Shown piece after piece: positions 42,713 to 50,974 of a stretch of 64,000 nt of DNA. Where the stretch lies: assembly GCF_024749165.1 (NCBI RefSeq), contig NZ_CP087190.1, positions 2,391,501 through 2,455,500 on the forward strand, given 5' to 3'. Source of the DNA: Pseudomonas sp. B21-023. GTDB lineage: Bacteria > Pseudomonadota > Gammaproteobacteria > Pseudomonadales > Pseudomonadaceae. The translations under genes and the position numbers were made by a program. A model generated the notes under the pieces. That model did not search any database. It saw only the letters and a list, made by a program, of their open reading frames with translations, and was not told the DNA's origin. Positions within the stretch are counted from its first letter, which is position 1. Each line of letters begins with the position of its first letter.

Positions 42713-43627
42713 TCAGCCTCTCACCGGCGCATGCTCGACCATCAATTCGGTTATCCACTCGATAAACACCCGCACCTTGGCGCTGACATGGCGATTCGGC
42801 GGGAAGGCCAGGTACATCGGCATCGGCGACATGTGCCAGTCTTCGAACAGTGGCAGCAGTTCGCCGCTGATCAGGTGGGGTTTGGCCATGTACTGCGGCA
42901 GCCAGAGCATTCCGAGGCCAGCCAGGCCGGCGGCAAGGTACGCATTGCCGTCATCGACCGTCAGTTGCGGGCGCGCCTGGACCTCCAAGCGTTCATCACC
43001 ACGGTGCATCGCGTAGGGCAAAGTTTTGCCTGTACGAAACCAGAGAAAGCCAACGGTTTTGTGCTGGCCTTCCTCCAGCTCAAGGGGGTGAACCGGCGTC
43101 CCGAAGCGCTGCAGATAACCGGGCGTGGCATAGATGCCGAGTTTCAGATCGCCCACATGCCTTGCCACCAAGGACTGGTCGGTGATGTCGCCGCCACGCA
43201 CCACGCAGTCAACGTTTTCACCAATGATGTCGACGATGCGATCGCTCACGCCCACCGTCAGCTGGATTTCCGGATAACGTGCAAAGAACCCCGGCAAGGC
43301 GGGTATGAGCAGCATTCGCGCCAGCGGGCTGGGTACATCCACCCGCAGCCGACCGCGCGGCGCCATCGACGCGCTGGACAAGCTGGTCTCGGCGTCGTCC
43401 ATGTCTGCCAGTAACCGGACGACGCGTTCGTAGTAGGCCGCGCCGTCGGCGGTGACATTGACCTTGCGTGTGGTGCGGTTGAGCAGGCGCACGCGCAGCC
43501 TTGCTTCCAGCTGCTGAATGAGCTGCGTCACGGTGGTCTTGCTCATGTGCAGGGTGGCGGCCGCCTTGGTGAAACTGCCGGTTTCCACCACCCGGGCAAA
43601 CGCCTGCATTGCAACGAATCGGTCCAT
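42713..43627 (-). CDS. LysR family transcriptional regulator
   Basis: The 304-residue protein has a standard LysR winged helix (DRFVAMQAFARVVETGSFTK, then HMSKTTVTQLIQQLEARLRV) and an effector domain of the CrgA/AaeR-like group (GRLRVDVPSPLARMLLIPAL). The start at 43627 gives this canonical N-terminus; a longer frame upstream enters the divergent promoter. It is divergent from a RidA gene, with the dyad TGTTTG-N7-CAAACA between them, so RidA is the likely target. Confidence 0.9.
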   Translation of the reverse strand: MDRFVAMQAFARVVETGSFTKAAATLHMSKTTVTQLIQQLEARLRVRLLNRTTRKVNVTADGAAYYERVVRLLADMDDAETSLSSASMAPRGRLRVDVPSPLARMLLIPALPGFFARYPEIQLTVGVSDRIVDIIGENVDCVVRGGDITDQSLVARHVGDLKLGIYATPGYLQRFGTPVHPLELEEGQHKTVGFLWFRTGKTLPYAMHRGDERLEVQARPQLTVDDGNAYLAAGLAGLGMLWLPQYMAKPHLISGELLPLFEDWHMSPMPMYLAFPPNRHVSAKVRVFIEWITELMVEHAPVRG

Positions 43628-43651
43628 TCCACGCCTCGTTCGCACCTGGAT

Positions 43652-43670
43652 TGTTTGGAGTATACAAACA
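43652..43670. promoter_or_regulatory. Dyad operator between LysR and RidA genes
   Basis: TGTTTG (43652-43657) and CAAACA (43665-43670) are perfect reverse complements separated by 7 bases. It lies 25 bases upstream of the LysR ATG and 98 before RidA. Symmetry and size fit a LysR recognition site. Confidence 0.6.
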
Positions 43671-43768
43671 GTCCTGGCCAGCGCTGCCCGTTTATCCAGG
43701 CAGGTGGCGTTTTTTATAGTGGCCTCACCGTAAACAGCGGGCCGCGATGGCCCAGAACGAGGTAGGCC

Positions 43769-44164
43769 ATGTCCAGCAAACGTGATGTCGTTTTCCCGCC
43801 AGATCGCCATGCTTTGTACGAGTTGCACCGCTACTCGCCGGCGATTCGCTCCAATGGTTTTCTGTTCGTATCCGGTCAGGTCGGCAGCCGCAAGGATGGT
43901 TCGGCCGAGCCTGACCTCGCGGCGCAGGTTCGCCTGGCCTTTGCCAATCTAAACGCGATCCTGGCCGAGGCCGGTGGTAGTTTCGAGGATGTGGTTGATA
44001 CGACCATCTTCATGGTCGACTCCGACTCGACATTCGAAACCATCTGGGAGGTGGCAGCCGAGTATTGGGGCGAGGCGCCTTATCCCACGGTGACCGCTAT
44101 CGGCGTGACCTGGCTGTCCGGCTTCGATTTCGAGATCAAGGTGATCGCGAAACTGCCGCAATAG
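43769..44164 (+). CDS. RidA family protein (enamine/imine deaminase-like)
   Basis: The 131-residue protein has the RidA/YjgF fold: YSPAIRSNGFLFVSGQVG, LAAQVRLAFANLNAILAEAG and VVDTTIFMVD. RidA hydrolyses reactive enamines from PLP enzymes. The family's usual catalytic arginine in the R-x-CV motif is not evident; the corresponding segment reads PTVTAIGVTWL, so this is probably a non-canonical Rid member. It faces a LysR gene. Confidence 0.85.
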   Translation: MSSKRDVVFPPDRHALYELHRYSPAIRSNGFLFVSGQVGSRKDGSAEPDLAAQVRLAFANLNAILAEAGGSFEDVVDTTIFMVDSDSTFETIWEVAAEYWGEAPYPTVTAIGVTWLSGFDFEIKVIAKLPQ

Positions 44165-44395
44165 AGGCGGTGCAACTGCTGCTTCTGGATCATCTTGAAA
44201 AACTTCTGTACTGCGTGGGTCTCTCGAGTTGGGGTAGATGCAGGCTTTCTTCCGCAGACCTGGCTAACGGGGTAGGGGAGCACGTTCATAGTGCGTCCTA
44301 CAGGCATGAATAAGATTTTCCCTATTTCGAGTAGTCCGTTTCCGAAGCATGCTTTACCCGCTTTTACGCCATCCAACCGAGGTCTAGTCTCGCTG

Positions 44396-44636
44396 GGTCG
44401 CTACAAAAAAGTAGCGACCGGGTCTGCAAGCCTGAGCGGGACAACTAGATCAGCACCACTCATTGCCATTGGTCTCAAGCCATTGGCCGTGCGTCATGGT
44501 GGCTGCGTACGGGTGGCCTTCGGGTCAGCCGGGCTTACTCTAGTTGCCCCGGTCTTGCAGGCCCGTACGTAGCCGCCACCCCTTCGCCTGCAAGCGATGG
44601 GGTGCGGTCCGATCAGCGCAACTAGAGATTTTCATC
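44396..44636 (+). promoter_or_regulatory. Long structured leader upstream of a small helical protein gene
   Basis: This stretch, within a 472-base gene-free interval (44165-44636), can form three stems. The first is GGTCGCTAC/GTAGCGACC with an AAAAAA loop (44396-44419). The second is GGTGGCTGCGTACGGG (44498-44513) with its complement at 44562-44580. The third is CACCCCTTCGC/GCGATGGGGTG (44577-44602), which shares four bases with stem two. CAACTAGAG motifs repeat in both orientations. It runs up to the ATG at 44637. A 5'-UTR regulator or sRNA is possible. I see no gene in 44165-44395. Confidence 0.5.
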
Positions 44637-44894
44637 ATGCTCAAGATCGTCCCGGATCCACCACCGTCCACCGAATCCCCCCACCTCCTTGAAGACACCC
44701 TGGTCCAGGCCACCGAGTACGTCATGTGCGCGCTGGCCATCGCCCATCAATCGTTCAATCACCAGCCGAAATCACCGGCCACCCTCGTGATGCTGACGAT
44801 GATGCACGAGCTTGACGCCACCCGCACATTGCTGGAGTCGGCACTTGCCCAGCTCCACATGAGTACGCGACCGCCGTCATACACTTTGCACTGA
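44637..44894 (+). CDS. Small helical protein (DUF6124/DUF3077-neighbour type), unknown function
   Basis: The 85-residue protein begins LKIVPDPPPSTESP, a proline-rich start seen in several Pseudomonas small proteins, then forms two helices (LVQATEYVMCALAIAHQSFN, LVMLTMMHELDATRTLLESA). There is no signal peptide. It precedes a frameshifted DUF3077-like gene on the same strand; in pseudomonads such small genes often sit side by side. Function is unknown and the family name is tentative. Confidence 0.6.
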   Translation: MLKIVPDPPPSTESPHLLEDTLVQATEYVMCALAIAHQSFNHQPKSPATLVMLTMMHELDATRTLLESALAQLHMSTRPPSYTLH

Positions 44895-44978
44895 AAGAGG
44901 CGCCACGGACTGGTGAGAGTGGGCGCCCGGATCGGTGAAACTGCTGATGCGATTCCCGTCATCACCTGGATTTGCCTC

Positions 44979-45002
44979 ATCGCGGGACAAGCCCGCTCCC
45001 AC
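44979..45002. repeat. Single REP arm
   Basis: One copy of the REP sequence (ATCGCGGGACAAGCCCGCTC then CCAC), differing by one base from the arms at 1984-2066, with no partner arm nearby. It lies between the small helical gene and the DUF3077-like pseudogene. Confidence 0.75.
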
Positions 45003-45079
45003 GCATTTGATGCATAACCGGTCGGCACGCGACCGGGTCTTCGAGCCCGCTACATCAAAGACACCCGAGGATTTCGCAA

Positions 45080-45354
45080 ATGGACAACGAAACCCCTGCA
45101 GACCACGGCCAGCTCGGCTGGACCGTCGGCACCTGCACCTGCCTGGAAGGCGCCACCAAAGGTACGCGGCTGTTCCGAACTGTGCGAACCACGCCATGGA
45201 GCAGGCCTCTGTGCTGCTCGACAGCGCCCGTCGGGCGTCTTTCATCGGCGTGATGGACAACGAACCGGTGCTGGTCTGGGCCTCGCATTACCTGAGCGAT
45301 ATGGCCAAGGCATTGATGGATGATGCGCATATGGGGATTTTGAAGAAGGTGTGA
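45080..45354 (+). pseudogene. DUF3077-like protein with a frameshift
   Basis: From ATG 45080 (GAGG upstream) about 33 codons encode TPADHGQLGWTVGTCTCLEG and ATKGTRLFR. The natural continuation, CANHAMEQASVLLDSARRAS and VWASHYLSDMAKALMDDAHM, is in another frame and ends at 45354. A single missing base near 45173-45182 would restore one protein of about 91 residues, the normal size for this Pseudomonas family. It is a recent mutation or a sequencing error. The family's function is unknown. Confidence 0.7.
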
Positions 45355-45472
45355 AACAGAGCCCGATGGGCTGGGGCGGGCAGCGCATCCCCCAGGCCGT
45401 GCTCGAATGTCCTCAACACCTCCTATCGTGGCGACAAGCCCGTATAGTGCCTCATCAGTCAAAGGAGTGGCC

Positions 45473-45526
45473 ATGAAACAAACAGCACATCGCATAGGGA
45501 GGGGAATCCGATGCGTATTGCAATGA
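45473..45526 (+). CDS. Possible 17-residue upstream peptide
   Basis: AAAGGAG (45461-45467) precedes an ATG at 45473 by five bases, a stronger site than most here. The frame encodes KQTAHRIGRGIRCVLQ after Met and ends at 45526, overlapping the start of the hydrolase gene at 45511. It may be a leader peptide coupling translation to the hydrolase, or simply a remnant. Confidence 0.35.
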   Translation: MKQTAHRIGRGIRCVLQ

Positions 45527-46440
45527 TCCTCGCGACAATCGGGACCACCTTGTCGTTGATGTCGCCGTCGCTATCGGCGTCACCCAGCCAACCTCCGTCT
45601 CCGTCAACAGGGCGCGCTGACCAGCAGCGTATCTCGGTCCAGGTCGAAGGCGCGGGCAGGGATGTGATCCTGATTCCGGGGCTGGCATCGTCCCGCGAGG
45701 TATGGGCTGACCTTGCTACTCGGTTACGCGAGAACCACCGCCTTCACCTCGTGCAGCTTGCAGGCTTCGCCGGTTTGCCTGCGGTGTCCGATAGCGAAGG
45801 GAAAGTGGTCGCTCCAGTGGCCGAGGCCATTGCTGATTACATCCGCACCCAGCATATCGAGGCACCCGTGATCATCGGTCACTCGCTGGGGGGAGAGGTT
45901 GCACTCATGCTGGGGGCTCGCCATCCCGATCAGGTCGGTCGCTTGATGATCGTCGATGCGTTGCCGTTCTATACGTTGCTGATCGATCCTTCCGCCACCA
46001 GCGAAACCGCTACCGTGCAGGCTGCAGCGATGCGCAGTTCGCTGTTGGCAGCATCGCCGGAGCAGAACGAAGCGATGCAGAGTGCATCCATCGCCCGACT
46101 CGCCAAAACCGAGGCGGTAAGACCAGGGCTGATTTCTGCGGGGATCAGTTCTGATCGCAAGACTGTGGCCGACGCGGTGTATGAGTTAATGGTCACTGAC
46201 TTGCGTCCTGAACTTGGTCGTATCAGTGCTCCGGTTGAGGTCGTGTATGCATACGATGCTTTTTACGGCGTACCTGCATCCAGCGTCGATGCAACGTTCC
46301 GTCGGGCCTATGCTTCGACACCTGATATCCATTTCACCCGGATCGATGACAGTTTTCATTTCGTCATGCTCGATCAACGGGAGCGGTTTGCCAGCGCCGT
46401 GGTGACCTTTCTCAAGCCGGGAGCAGAGCGCGGGCAATGA
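45511..46440 (+). CDS. Alpha/beta hydrolase, exported
   Basis: The 309-residue protein begins with a signal peptide (RIAMILATIGTTLSLMSPSL, cut near residue 23) and has the alpha/beta-hydrolase landmarks: oxyanion region DVILIPGLASSREVW, nucleophile elbow VIIGHSLGGEVAL, and the catalytic histidine probably in DSFHFVMLDQ. The substrate is unknown; esterase or lactonase roles are both possible. GAGGGGAA upstream is the ribosome-binding site. It may be coupled to a short upstream frame. Confidence 0.85.
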   Translation: MRIAMILATIGTTLSLMSPSLSASPSQPPSPSTGRADQQRISVQVEGAGRDVILIPGLASSREVWADLATRLRENHRLHLVQLAGFAGLPAVSDSEGKVVAPVAEAIADYIRTQHIEAPVIIGHSLGGEVALMLGARHPDQVGRLMIVDALPFYTLLIDPSATSETATVQAAAMRSSLLAASPEQNEAMQSASIARLAKTEAVRPGLISAGISSDRKTVADAVYELMVTDLRPELGRISAPVEVVYAYDAFYGVPASSVDATFRRAYASTPDIHFTRIDDSFHFVMLDQRERFASAVVTFLKPGAERGQ

Positions 46441-46491
46441 GTCGTTGGCGTGCTTGTGGGCAGCCTTCTCAAGGTGATCGAGTGAGGGCCT

Positions 46492-46813
46492 CCAGGTGTA
46501 CGCCGCAACCCTTGCAGCGCCTATGAGATCGAGCGCCGCCCGCGCGGCGCATCGCTGGCAAGCCAGCTCCCACATTTATTTCTGGCCAGTTATGCCTGCG
46601 CCGCCGCGGCTGTACGCCTTGTGGGTACGACGCGGTTTCTGTGTGTGCACCACTGGCGTCCCACCTGTCTCAAGACATGCACCAAGGCGAACAGCGACAA
46701 CTTCACAGGACAGACTGGCCCGAAACAGATGTGGGAGCTGGCTTGCCAGCGATGCGCCGCGCGGGCGGCGCTCGATCTCATAGGCGCAGAAGCCTTTGCG
46801 GCGAACACCTGGA
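46492..46813. repeat. Large inverted repeat with 59-bp perfect arms
   Basis: Bases 46517-46575 and 46729-46787 are perfect reverse complements, starting GCGCCTATGAGATCGAGCGC. Imperfect homology extends outwards to about 46492 and 46813 (CCAGGTGT, CGCCGCAA). The 153-base centre has no supported gene. Each arm is itself two joined palindromic units, one of which is the unit at 10185-10234. It fills the 402-base space between the hydrolase and the end of the TonB receptor gene; I see no gene there. Confidence 0.85.
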
Positions 46814-46842
46814 AAGGCCCGGAGCTTACATCCCAGCACCCA

Positions 46843-49326
46843 TCAGAAACTCCCCTTGAGCGTCAACATGAAGTTGCGCGGCTCGCCGTAGTGGTTGCCC
46901 CAGCCTGTCGCACCCACGGTGGCGTAATAGCGCTTGTCCAGCAGGTTGTTGCCGTTCAGCGCCAGGCTCCAGTGTTCGTCCAGGCGGTACTGCACGCGGC
47001 CGCTCCACAGCGTGTAGCCCGCTTGCTCGATGCTCAGGTTGCCCTGGCGGCGGAAGTTCTCGCTCTGGCTGGATACCCCGGCCCCCACGGTCCAGCGGTC
47101 AAGCGCGCCGGCGAGCTGGTAGTCGCCCCAGACCTTGAGCATGTGTCGCGGGATGAAGCTGGACGTGAAGTTGAGCTCGGTCGGGTCGGTCGGGTTGATG
47201 GTGTTCAGGTACTTGGTCTGGGTGTAGGTGTAGCCCGCCAGCAGTTGCAGGCGCTCGATGGGCGAGCCGCTGACCTCGGCCTCGAAGCCTTGGGCGCGCA
47301 CTTTGCCGCTGTCGGTGTAGCAGTACTGGTCGCCCGAACCCTTGCAGGTGTCGACGAAGTCGGTTTCGGCGCGGTGCTCTTCAATGGTGCGGAACAGGTT
47401 GAAGGCGGTGTTGAGCGCACCGCCGAACAGTTCACCCTTGATGCCCAGCTCGTAGTTGGCGCCGGTCTTCGGTTGCAGGGCCTGGCCCTGGGCGTTCACC
47501 AGGTTGCTCTGCGGCTGGAAAATGTCCGCGTAGCTGGCGTAGGCAGACCACTCATCATTGAGGTCATAGAGCACTGCGGCGAAAGGTGTGACCTGGCCGT
47601 TTTCCTGGCTGCGGTTGTGCACCCAGTAGTCCCAGGCCTGGGTGTAGGAGTCGCTTTCGTTGCGGTACCAGCTAACCCGCGTGCCGAGCACCAGGGTCAG
47701 CGGCTCGGCCAGCTTCAGGCGCAGGGTGGCATAGGTGCCGTACTGGGTGGTGGTTGAGTCGGTGGGTTCGCTGCCGCCACGGCTGGGGTTGGCCAGAAAC
47801 TCGTCCTTGGAGGGGTGTGGAAAGGCCGGTGACGGGTCGAAGGGGTTCTGGGTACCGTTGAGCGGCATCAGCGCGAAGTAATCGTGGGTCTTCTGGCGGC
47901 TGGCGTTGGCGCCGACGATCAACTCGTGCTCGAGACCGAATGCCTCGAACTTGCCGTCGACGTAGCTATCGAAGCCGTAGTCGTCCTGGTCGTAGTCGAA
48001 ACGCCCGACATGGCGGCGGATACCGGCACTGCTGGCGCCGACCGGTACCGCGCCTTCGGAGTAGCCGTACTCGAGGTTCTGGTTGTTGTGGGTGTAGACC
48101 GAGGCGAAGTTGAGCGTCCAGTCGTCATTGAAGCGATGCTTGAGATCGGCGAAACCGGTGATGCGCTGGCTTTGCAGGTCGTTCCAGCTGGCACCCAGGC
48201 AGGTGGAGCGCGACAGCTTCAGGTCGCTGCCATTGGCATAGCGGGGCAGGCCGGTGTAGCAGGGCGAGGCATCGATGTCTTCATAGGCCAGGCCGACGCC
48301 CAGGGTGGTGTCAGGCGTCACGTCCCAGTCCAGGGCACCGTACAGCACCTGGTCCTGGCGCTTGGCATTGTCGTAGAAGTACTGGCGATCCTGCAGGGTG
48401 GCCACGGCGCGGCCGCGCACGGTACCCGATTCGTTCAGCGGGCCGCCAACGTCCACCTGGCCGCGATAGTTGTCCCAGGTGCCGGCGGACAGGGTCAGTG
48501 TGGTCTGGGCCTTGTCCTGTCCACGTTTGCGCACGAAGTTGACGCCGCCTGCCGATGAGCCGGAACCTTTCATCATGCCGGCCGCGCCCTTGAGGATCTC
48601 GACCCGGTCGTAGAAGGCCATGTCGCTGGAGAAGCTGTTGGCCTGGACATAGTTGCCGCCCACGTCCAGCGGCACACCGTCGTACTGGTACTGGCCGTCG
48701 AGGTTGAAACCGCGCGAGTAGAAGTACTTGCCGCCCATGGGCGAGTCGTAGACGGTGATGCCGGGGGTCTTGTCGAGCACCTGTTCCAGGGTGTTGAGGT
48801 TCTGGTCGTCGAGCATCTTGCGGGTCATGACCGTGACCGACTGCGGTGTCTCCTTGAGCGTATGCACGCCTTTGCCGATGGTCACCGCCCGCGCTGCATA
48901 GGACTGGGTGCCCTCGCTGGTGGCGTCGAGGCGGTTGGCGTCGATGGTCAACGGTCCCAGCTCGATCGCGGGGCCATTGTCAGCCGGGACCAGCACATAG
49001 CCGCCATTGCCCTGCCGCTGGGCTTGCAGCCCGCTGCTGCCGAGCAGGCGCAGCAGACCTTCCTCGACGCTGTAGCTGCCGTCGAGCCCGGGGGTGGAGA
49101 GATGGCGGGTCTGCTCGGTGTCGAACGAAATGGTCACCCCCGCCTGCACGCCGAACTGGCTGATGGCGTTGCCCAGGGGGCCGGCTGCGATGTGGTAGGC
49201 GGTCTGGCTGACGGCCAGGGCGTCGACCGGCGCGAACATCAGGCCAGGCGCGGTGGCGAGGGACAGGCCGAGGGTGAACCGGTGGATGGCGTGGCGCAGG
49301 CGGGTGCTGGGCTGGAGCAGGGGCAT
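46843..49326 (-). CDS. TonB-dependent siderophore receptor with signalling domain
   Basis: The 827-residue outer-membrane receptor has a signal peptide (about 1-38), an N-terminal secretin/TonB signalling domain (about 45-100, YHIAAGPLGNAISQFGVQAG), a plug domain (about 150-255, with VRKRG at its end) and a beta-barrel ending in phenylalanine. The signalling domain means it reports ligand binding to the FecR-type protein encoded just upstream. AAGGATC seven bases before ATG 49326 supports the start. The ligand is probably a ferric xenosiderophore; its identity cannot be read. Confidence 0.93.
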   Translation of the reverse strand: MPLLQPSTRLRHAIHRFTLGLSLATAPGLMFAPVDALAVSQTAYHIAAGPLGNAISQFGVQAGVTISFDTEQTRHLSTPGLDGSYSVEEGLLRLLGSSGLQAQRQGNGGYVLVPADNGPAIELGPLTIDANRLDATSEGTQSYAARAVTIGKGVHTLKETPQSVTVMTRKMLDDQNLNTLEQVLDKTPGITVYDSPMGGKYFYSRGFNLDGQYQYDGVPLDVGGNYVQANSFSSDMAFYDRVEILKGAAGMMKGSGSSAGGVNFVRKRGQDKAQTTLTLSAGTWDNYRGQVDVGGPLNESGTVRGRAVATLQDRQYFYDNAKRQDQVLYGALDWDVTPDTTLGVGLAYEDIDASPCYTGLPRYANGSDLKLSRSTCLGASWNDLQSQRITGFADLKHRFNDDWTLNFASVYTHNNQNLEYGYSEGAVPVGASSAGIRRHVGRFDYDQDDYGFDSYVDGKFEAFGLEHELIVGANASRQKTHDYFALMPLNGTQNPFDPSPAFPHPSKDEFLANPSRGGSEPTDSTTTQYGTYATLRLKLAEPLTLVLGTRVSWYRNESDSYTQAWDYWVHNRSQENGQVTPFAAVLYDLNDEWSAYASYADIFQPQSNLVNAQGQALQPKTGANYELGIKGELFGGALNTAFNLFRTIEEHRAETDFVDTCKGSGDQYCYTDSGKVRAQGFEAEVSGSPIERLQLLAGYTYTQTKYLNTINPTDPTELNFTSSFIPRHMLKVWGDYQLAGALDRWTVGAGVSSQSENFRRQGNLSIEQAGYTLWSGRVQYRLDEHWSLALNGNNLLDKRYYATVGATGWGNHYGEPRNFMLTLKGSF

Positions 49327-49379
49327 TGGGTGATCCTTGCGTGTCATGGCGGAAAGTCGCTGTCGTCGCGGCTTGTGTC

Positions 49380-49430
49380 ATGGACGGACGAGAATCGAAA
49401 TCAGCAAGATTGCGGAAAATTTTTTTTGCA
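49380..49430 (-). promoter_or_regulatory. Possible ECF-sigma promoter of the receptor gene
   Basis: The 110-base gap before the receptor gene contains, on the minus strand, an A/T run (49430-49414) followed by two CGTC elements (49390-49387 and 49386-49383). CGTC is a common -10 core for ECF sigma factors. The exact -35 cannot be fixed, so this is tentative. Confidence 0.3.
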
Positions 49431-49436
49431 CCGGGC

Positions 49437-50372
49437 TCAGGCAGGTTCGACGTTGACCCAGTAACGGCTCAGGTAGCGCACCCTCACGGGCAGGGATTTC
49501 GGCAGGTTCGCCAAGGCGATATCGGTGTCATCGATGGCGAACGAGCCAGAAATGCGCATGCCTTGGACGGACGGCGCGCAACGCAGCACGCCGGGACGGT
49601 AGCGGCCCAGTTCGGCGATGAAATCGCCCAGGCGCCAGTCGTTCACGCTGAGCATGCCCTGCACCCAGGCCGCGGAATCGGCGGGCAGGGCTTGTGCGCG
49701 GCCGATCGCGTCGCGGTCAAAGCCGGCCTGTTGGCCGGCGTCCAGGCGCAACACCTGGTCGAGGTGGCGTTGCGGGCGTATCTCGACGGCGGACTGCAAT
49801 ACGCCGACCTGTGTCTGCTGCGCTGTTTGGCGCACGCTGAACTGCGTGCCCAGCGCACGCACGCTGCCGTTGTCGGTGTGCACGATGAACGGGCGGCGGG
49901 CGGCGTCGCTGGCGGTGCTGATCAGGATCTCGCCGCGGTACAACTGGATCGCCCGCACCTGGGCGTCGAAGCGCACGTCGAGGGCGGTGTCGACGTTCAG
50001 CTCCAGCTGCGAACCGTCGTCCAGGCGCAGCGAGCGCCGTTCACTGCTGCCGGTGCGCTGCTGGGCGAGCAGGGCGCGATAGGGCACCTGCTCGCTGGCC
50101 AACCAGGTACCGCCACCGACGGCCAGTAGCAGGCCCAGTACCTTGAGCACCTCGCGGCGCTGCGCCTGGGCCGCGCCCAGGCCTGACAGCGCAGCCTGGC
50201 GCGGCACCGTTGACCACTGGTGTTGGAGTTTCTCCACCCGCGACCAGGCTTCCGCATGCGCGGGGCTTGCGGCCAGCCAATCCCGCCAGGCCTGGGTCCG
50301 TGCTATGTCGGCATCACCGTCATTGAGTTGCACGTACCAGGTCGCGGCCGCCTCGAGGGTTTTCAGGTCCAC
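49437..50372 (-). CDS. FecR family anti-sigma/signal transducer
   Basis: The 311-residue inner-membrane protein has the cytoplasmic DUF4880 domain (ATWYVQLNDGDADIARTQAW), one membrane helix (about 75-92, VLKVLGLLLAVGGGTWLA) and a periplasmic FecR domain (RRSLRLDDGSQLELNVDTAL, IQLYRGEILIS). It receives the signal from the receptor and controls the ECF sigma factor encoded 10 bases upstream. No twin-arginine pair is at its N-terminus. Size is normal. Confidence 0.92.
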   Translation of the reverse strand: MDLKTLEAAATWYVQLNDGDADIARTQAWRDWLAASPAHAEAWSRVEKLQHQWSTVPRQAALSGLGAAQAQRREVLKVLGLLLAVGGGTWLASEQVPYRALLAQQRTGSSERRSLRLDDGSQLELNVDTALDVRFDAQVRAIQLYRGEILISTASDAARRPFIVHTDNGSVRALGTQFSVRQTAQQTQVGVLQSAVEIRPQRHLDQVLRLDAGQQAGFDRDAIGRAQALPADSAAWVQGMLSVNDWRLGDFIAELGRYRPGVLRCAPSVQGMRISGSFAIDDTDIALANLPKSLPVRVRYLSRYWVNVEPA

Positions 50373-50382
50373 TGGCCGGCCC

Positions 50383-50883
50383 TCAATTGTCGACCACCAG
50401 CAGGCAGCGGGTCATGGCCCGGATCAGGTGGTTCTTGACTGTGGTGATCGATACATCGAAGCGTTCGGCGACCGCCGCGTAGGTCAGCCCTTCCAGTTGC
50501 ACCGCGAGGAAGATGTCACGGGTCCTGGGGCCCAGTTCATCGAGCAGTACATCGACCGCTACCAGCATTTCGATGATCGACAGGCGCGTCTCCGGCGACA
50601 CTTCGACCGGCTCCGGGCGCAGGGCCAGGGCCTGCAGGTAGGCCTGCTCGATGGCGCGGCGCCTGACTTTGTCGATCAGCAGCGCGCGGGCAATGGCGCT
50701 GAGGTAGCTGCGCGCCTCGCGAATGGGGCCTTGGTTGCGGGCAGTCATCACCCGCAGGAAGGTGTCGTGGGCCAGGTCGGACGCATCGGCGGCATTGCCC
50801 AGGCGTGCGCGCAGCCAGCTTTTCAGCCAGCCGTTGTTTTCGCAGTACAACTGGTGAAGCGCCGAGCGGTCGAGCGTCGACAT
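50383..50883 (-). CDS. FecI-type ECF sigma factor
   Basis: The 166-residue protein shows sigma region 2 (ADASDLAHDTFLRVMTAR) and region 4 (LEGLTYAAVAERFDVSITTV, then KNHLIRAM). It is the iron-starvation type, expected to transcribe the receptor gene when released by FecR. Gene order sigma-FecR-receptor on one strand is the classical cell-surface signalling set. A candidate Fur box lies 21 bases upstream of the ATG. Confidence 0.93.
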   Translation of the reverse strand: MSTLDRSALHQLYCENNGWLKSWLRARLGNAADASDLAHDTFLRVMTARNQGPIREARSYLSAIARALLIDKVRRRAIEQAYLQALALRPEPVEVSPETRLSIIEMLVAVDVLLDELGPRTRDIFLAVQLEGLTYAAVAERFDVSITTVKNHLIRAMTRCLLVVDN

Positions 50884-50903
50884 AGAGCGGGATCCAAGGT
50901 GTA

Positions 50904-50920
50904 AATGGTAATTGCTCGCA
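50904..50920 (-). promoter_or_regulatory. Candidate Fur box upstream of the ECF sigma gene
   Basis: On the minus strand TGCGAGCAATTACCATT agrees with 13 of 17 positions of the Fur consensus core TGAGAATAATTATCATT. It is centred about 29 bases before the sigma-factor ATG, where it would overlap the promoter. Iron repression of fecI-type genes is well established. Confidence 0.6.
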
Positions 50921-50974
50921 TTGTCTCGGGGTGGCGGGGGGATTGCAAGGTCCGGCCGGCCTGTCGCATCCAGC

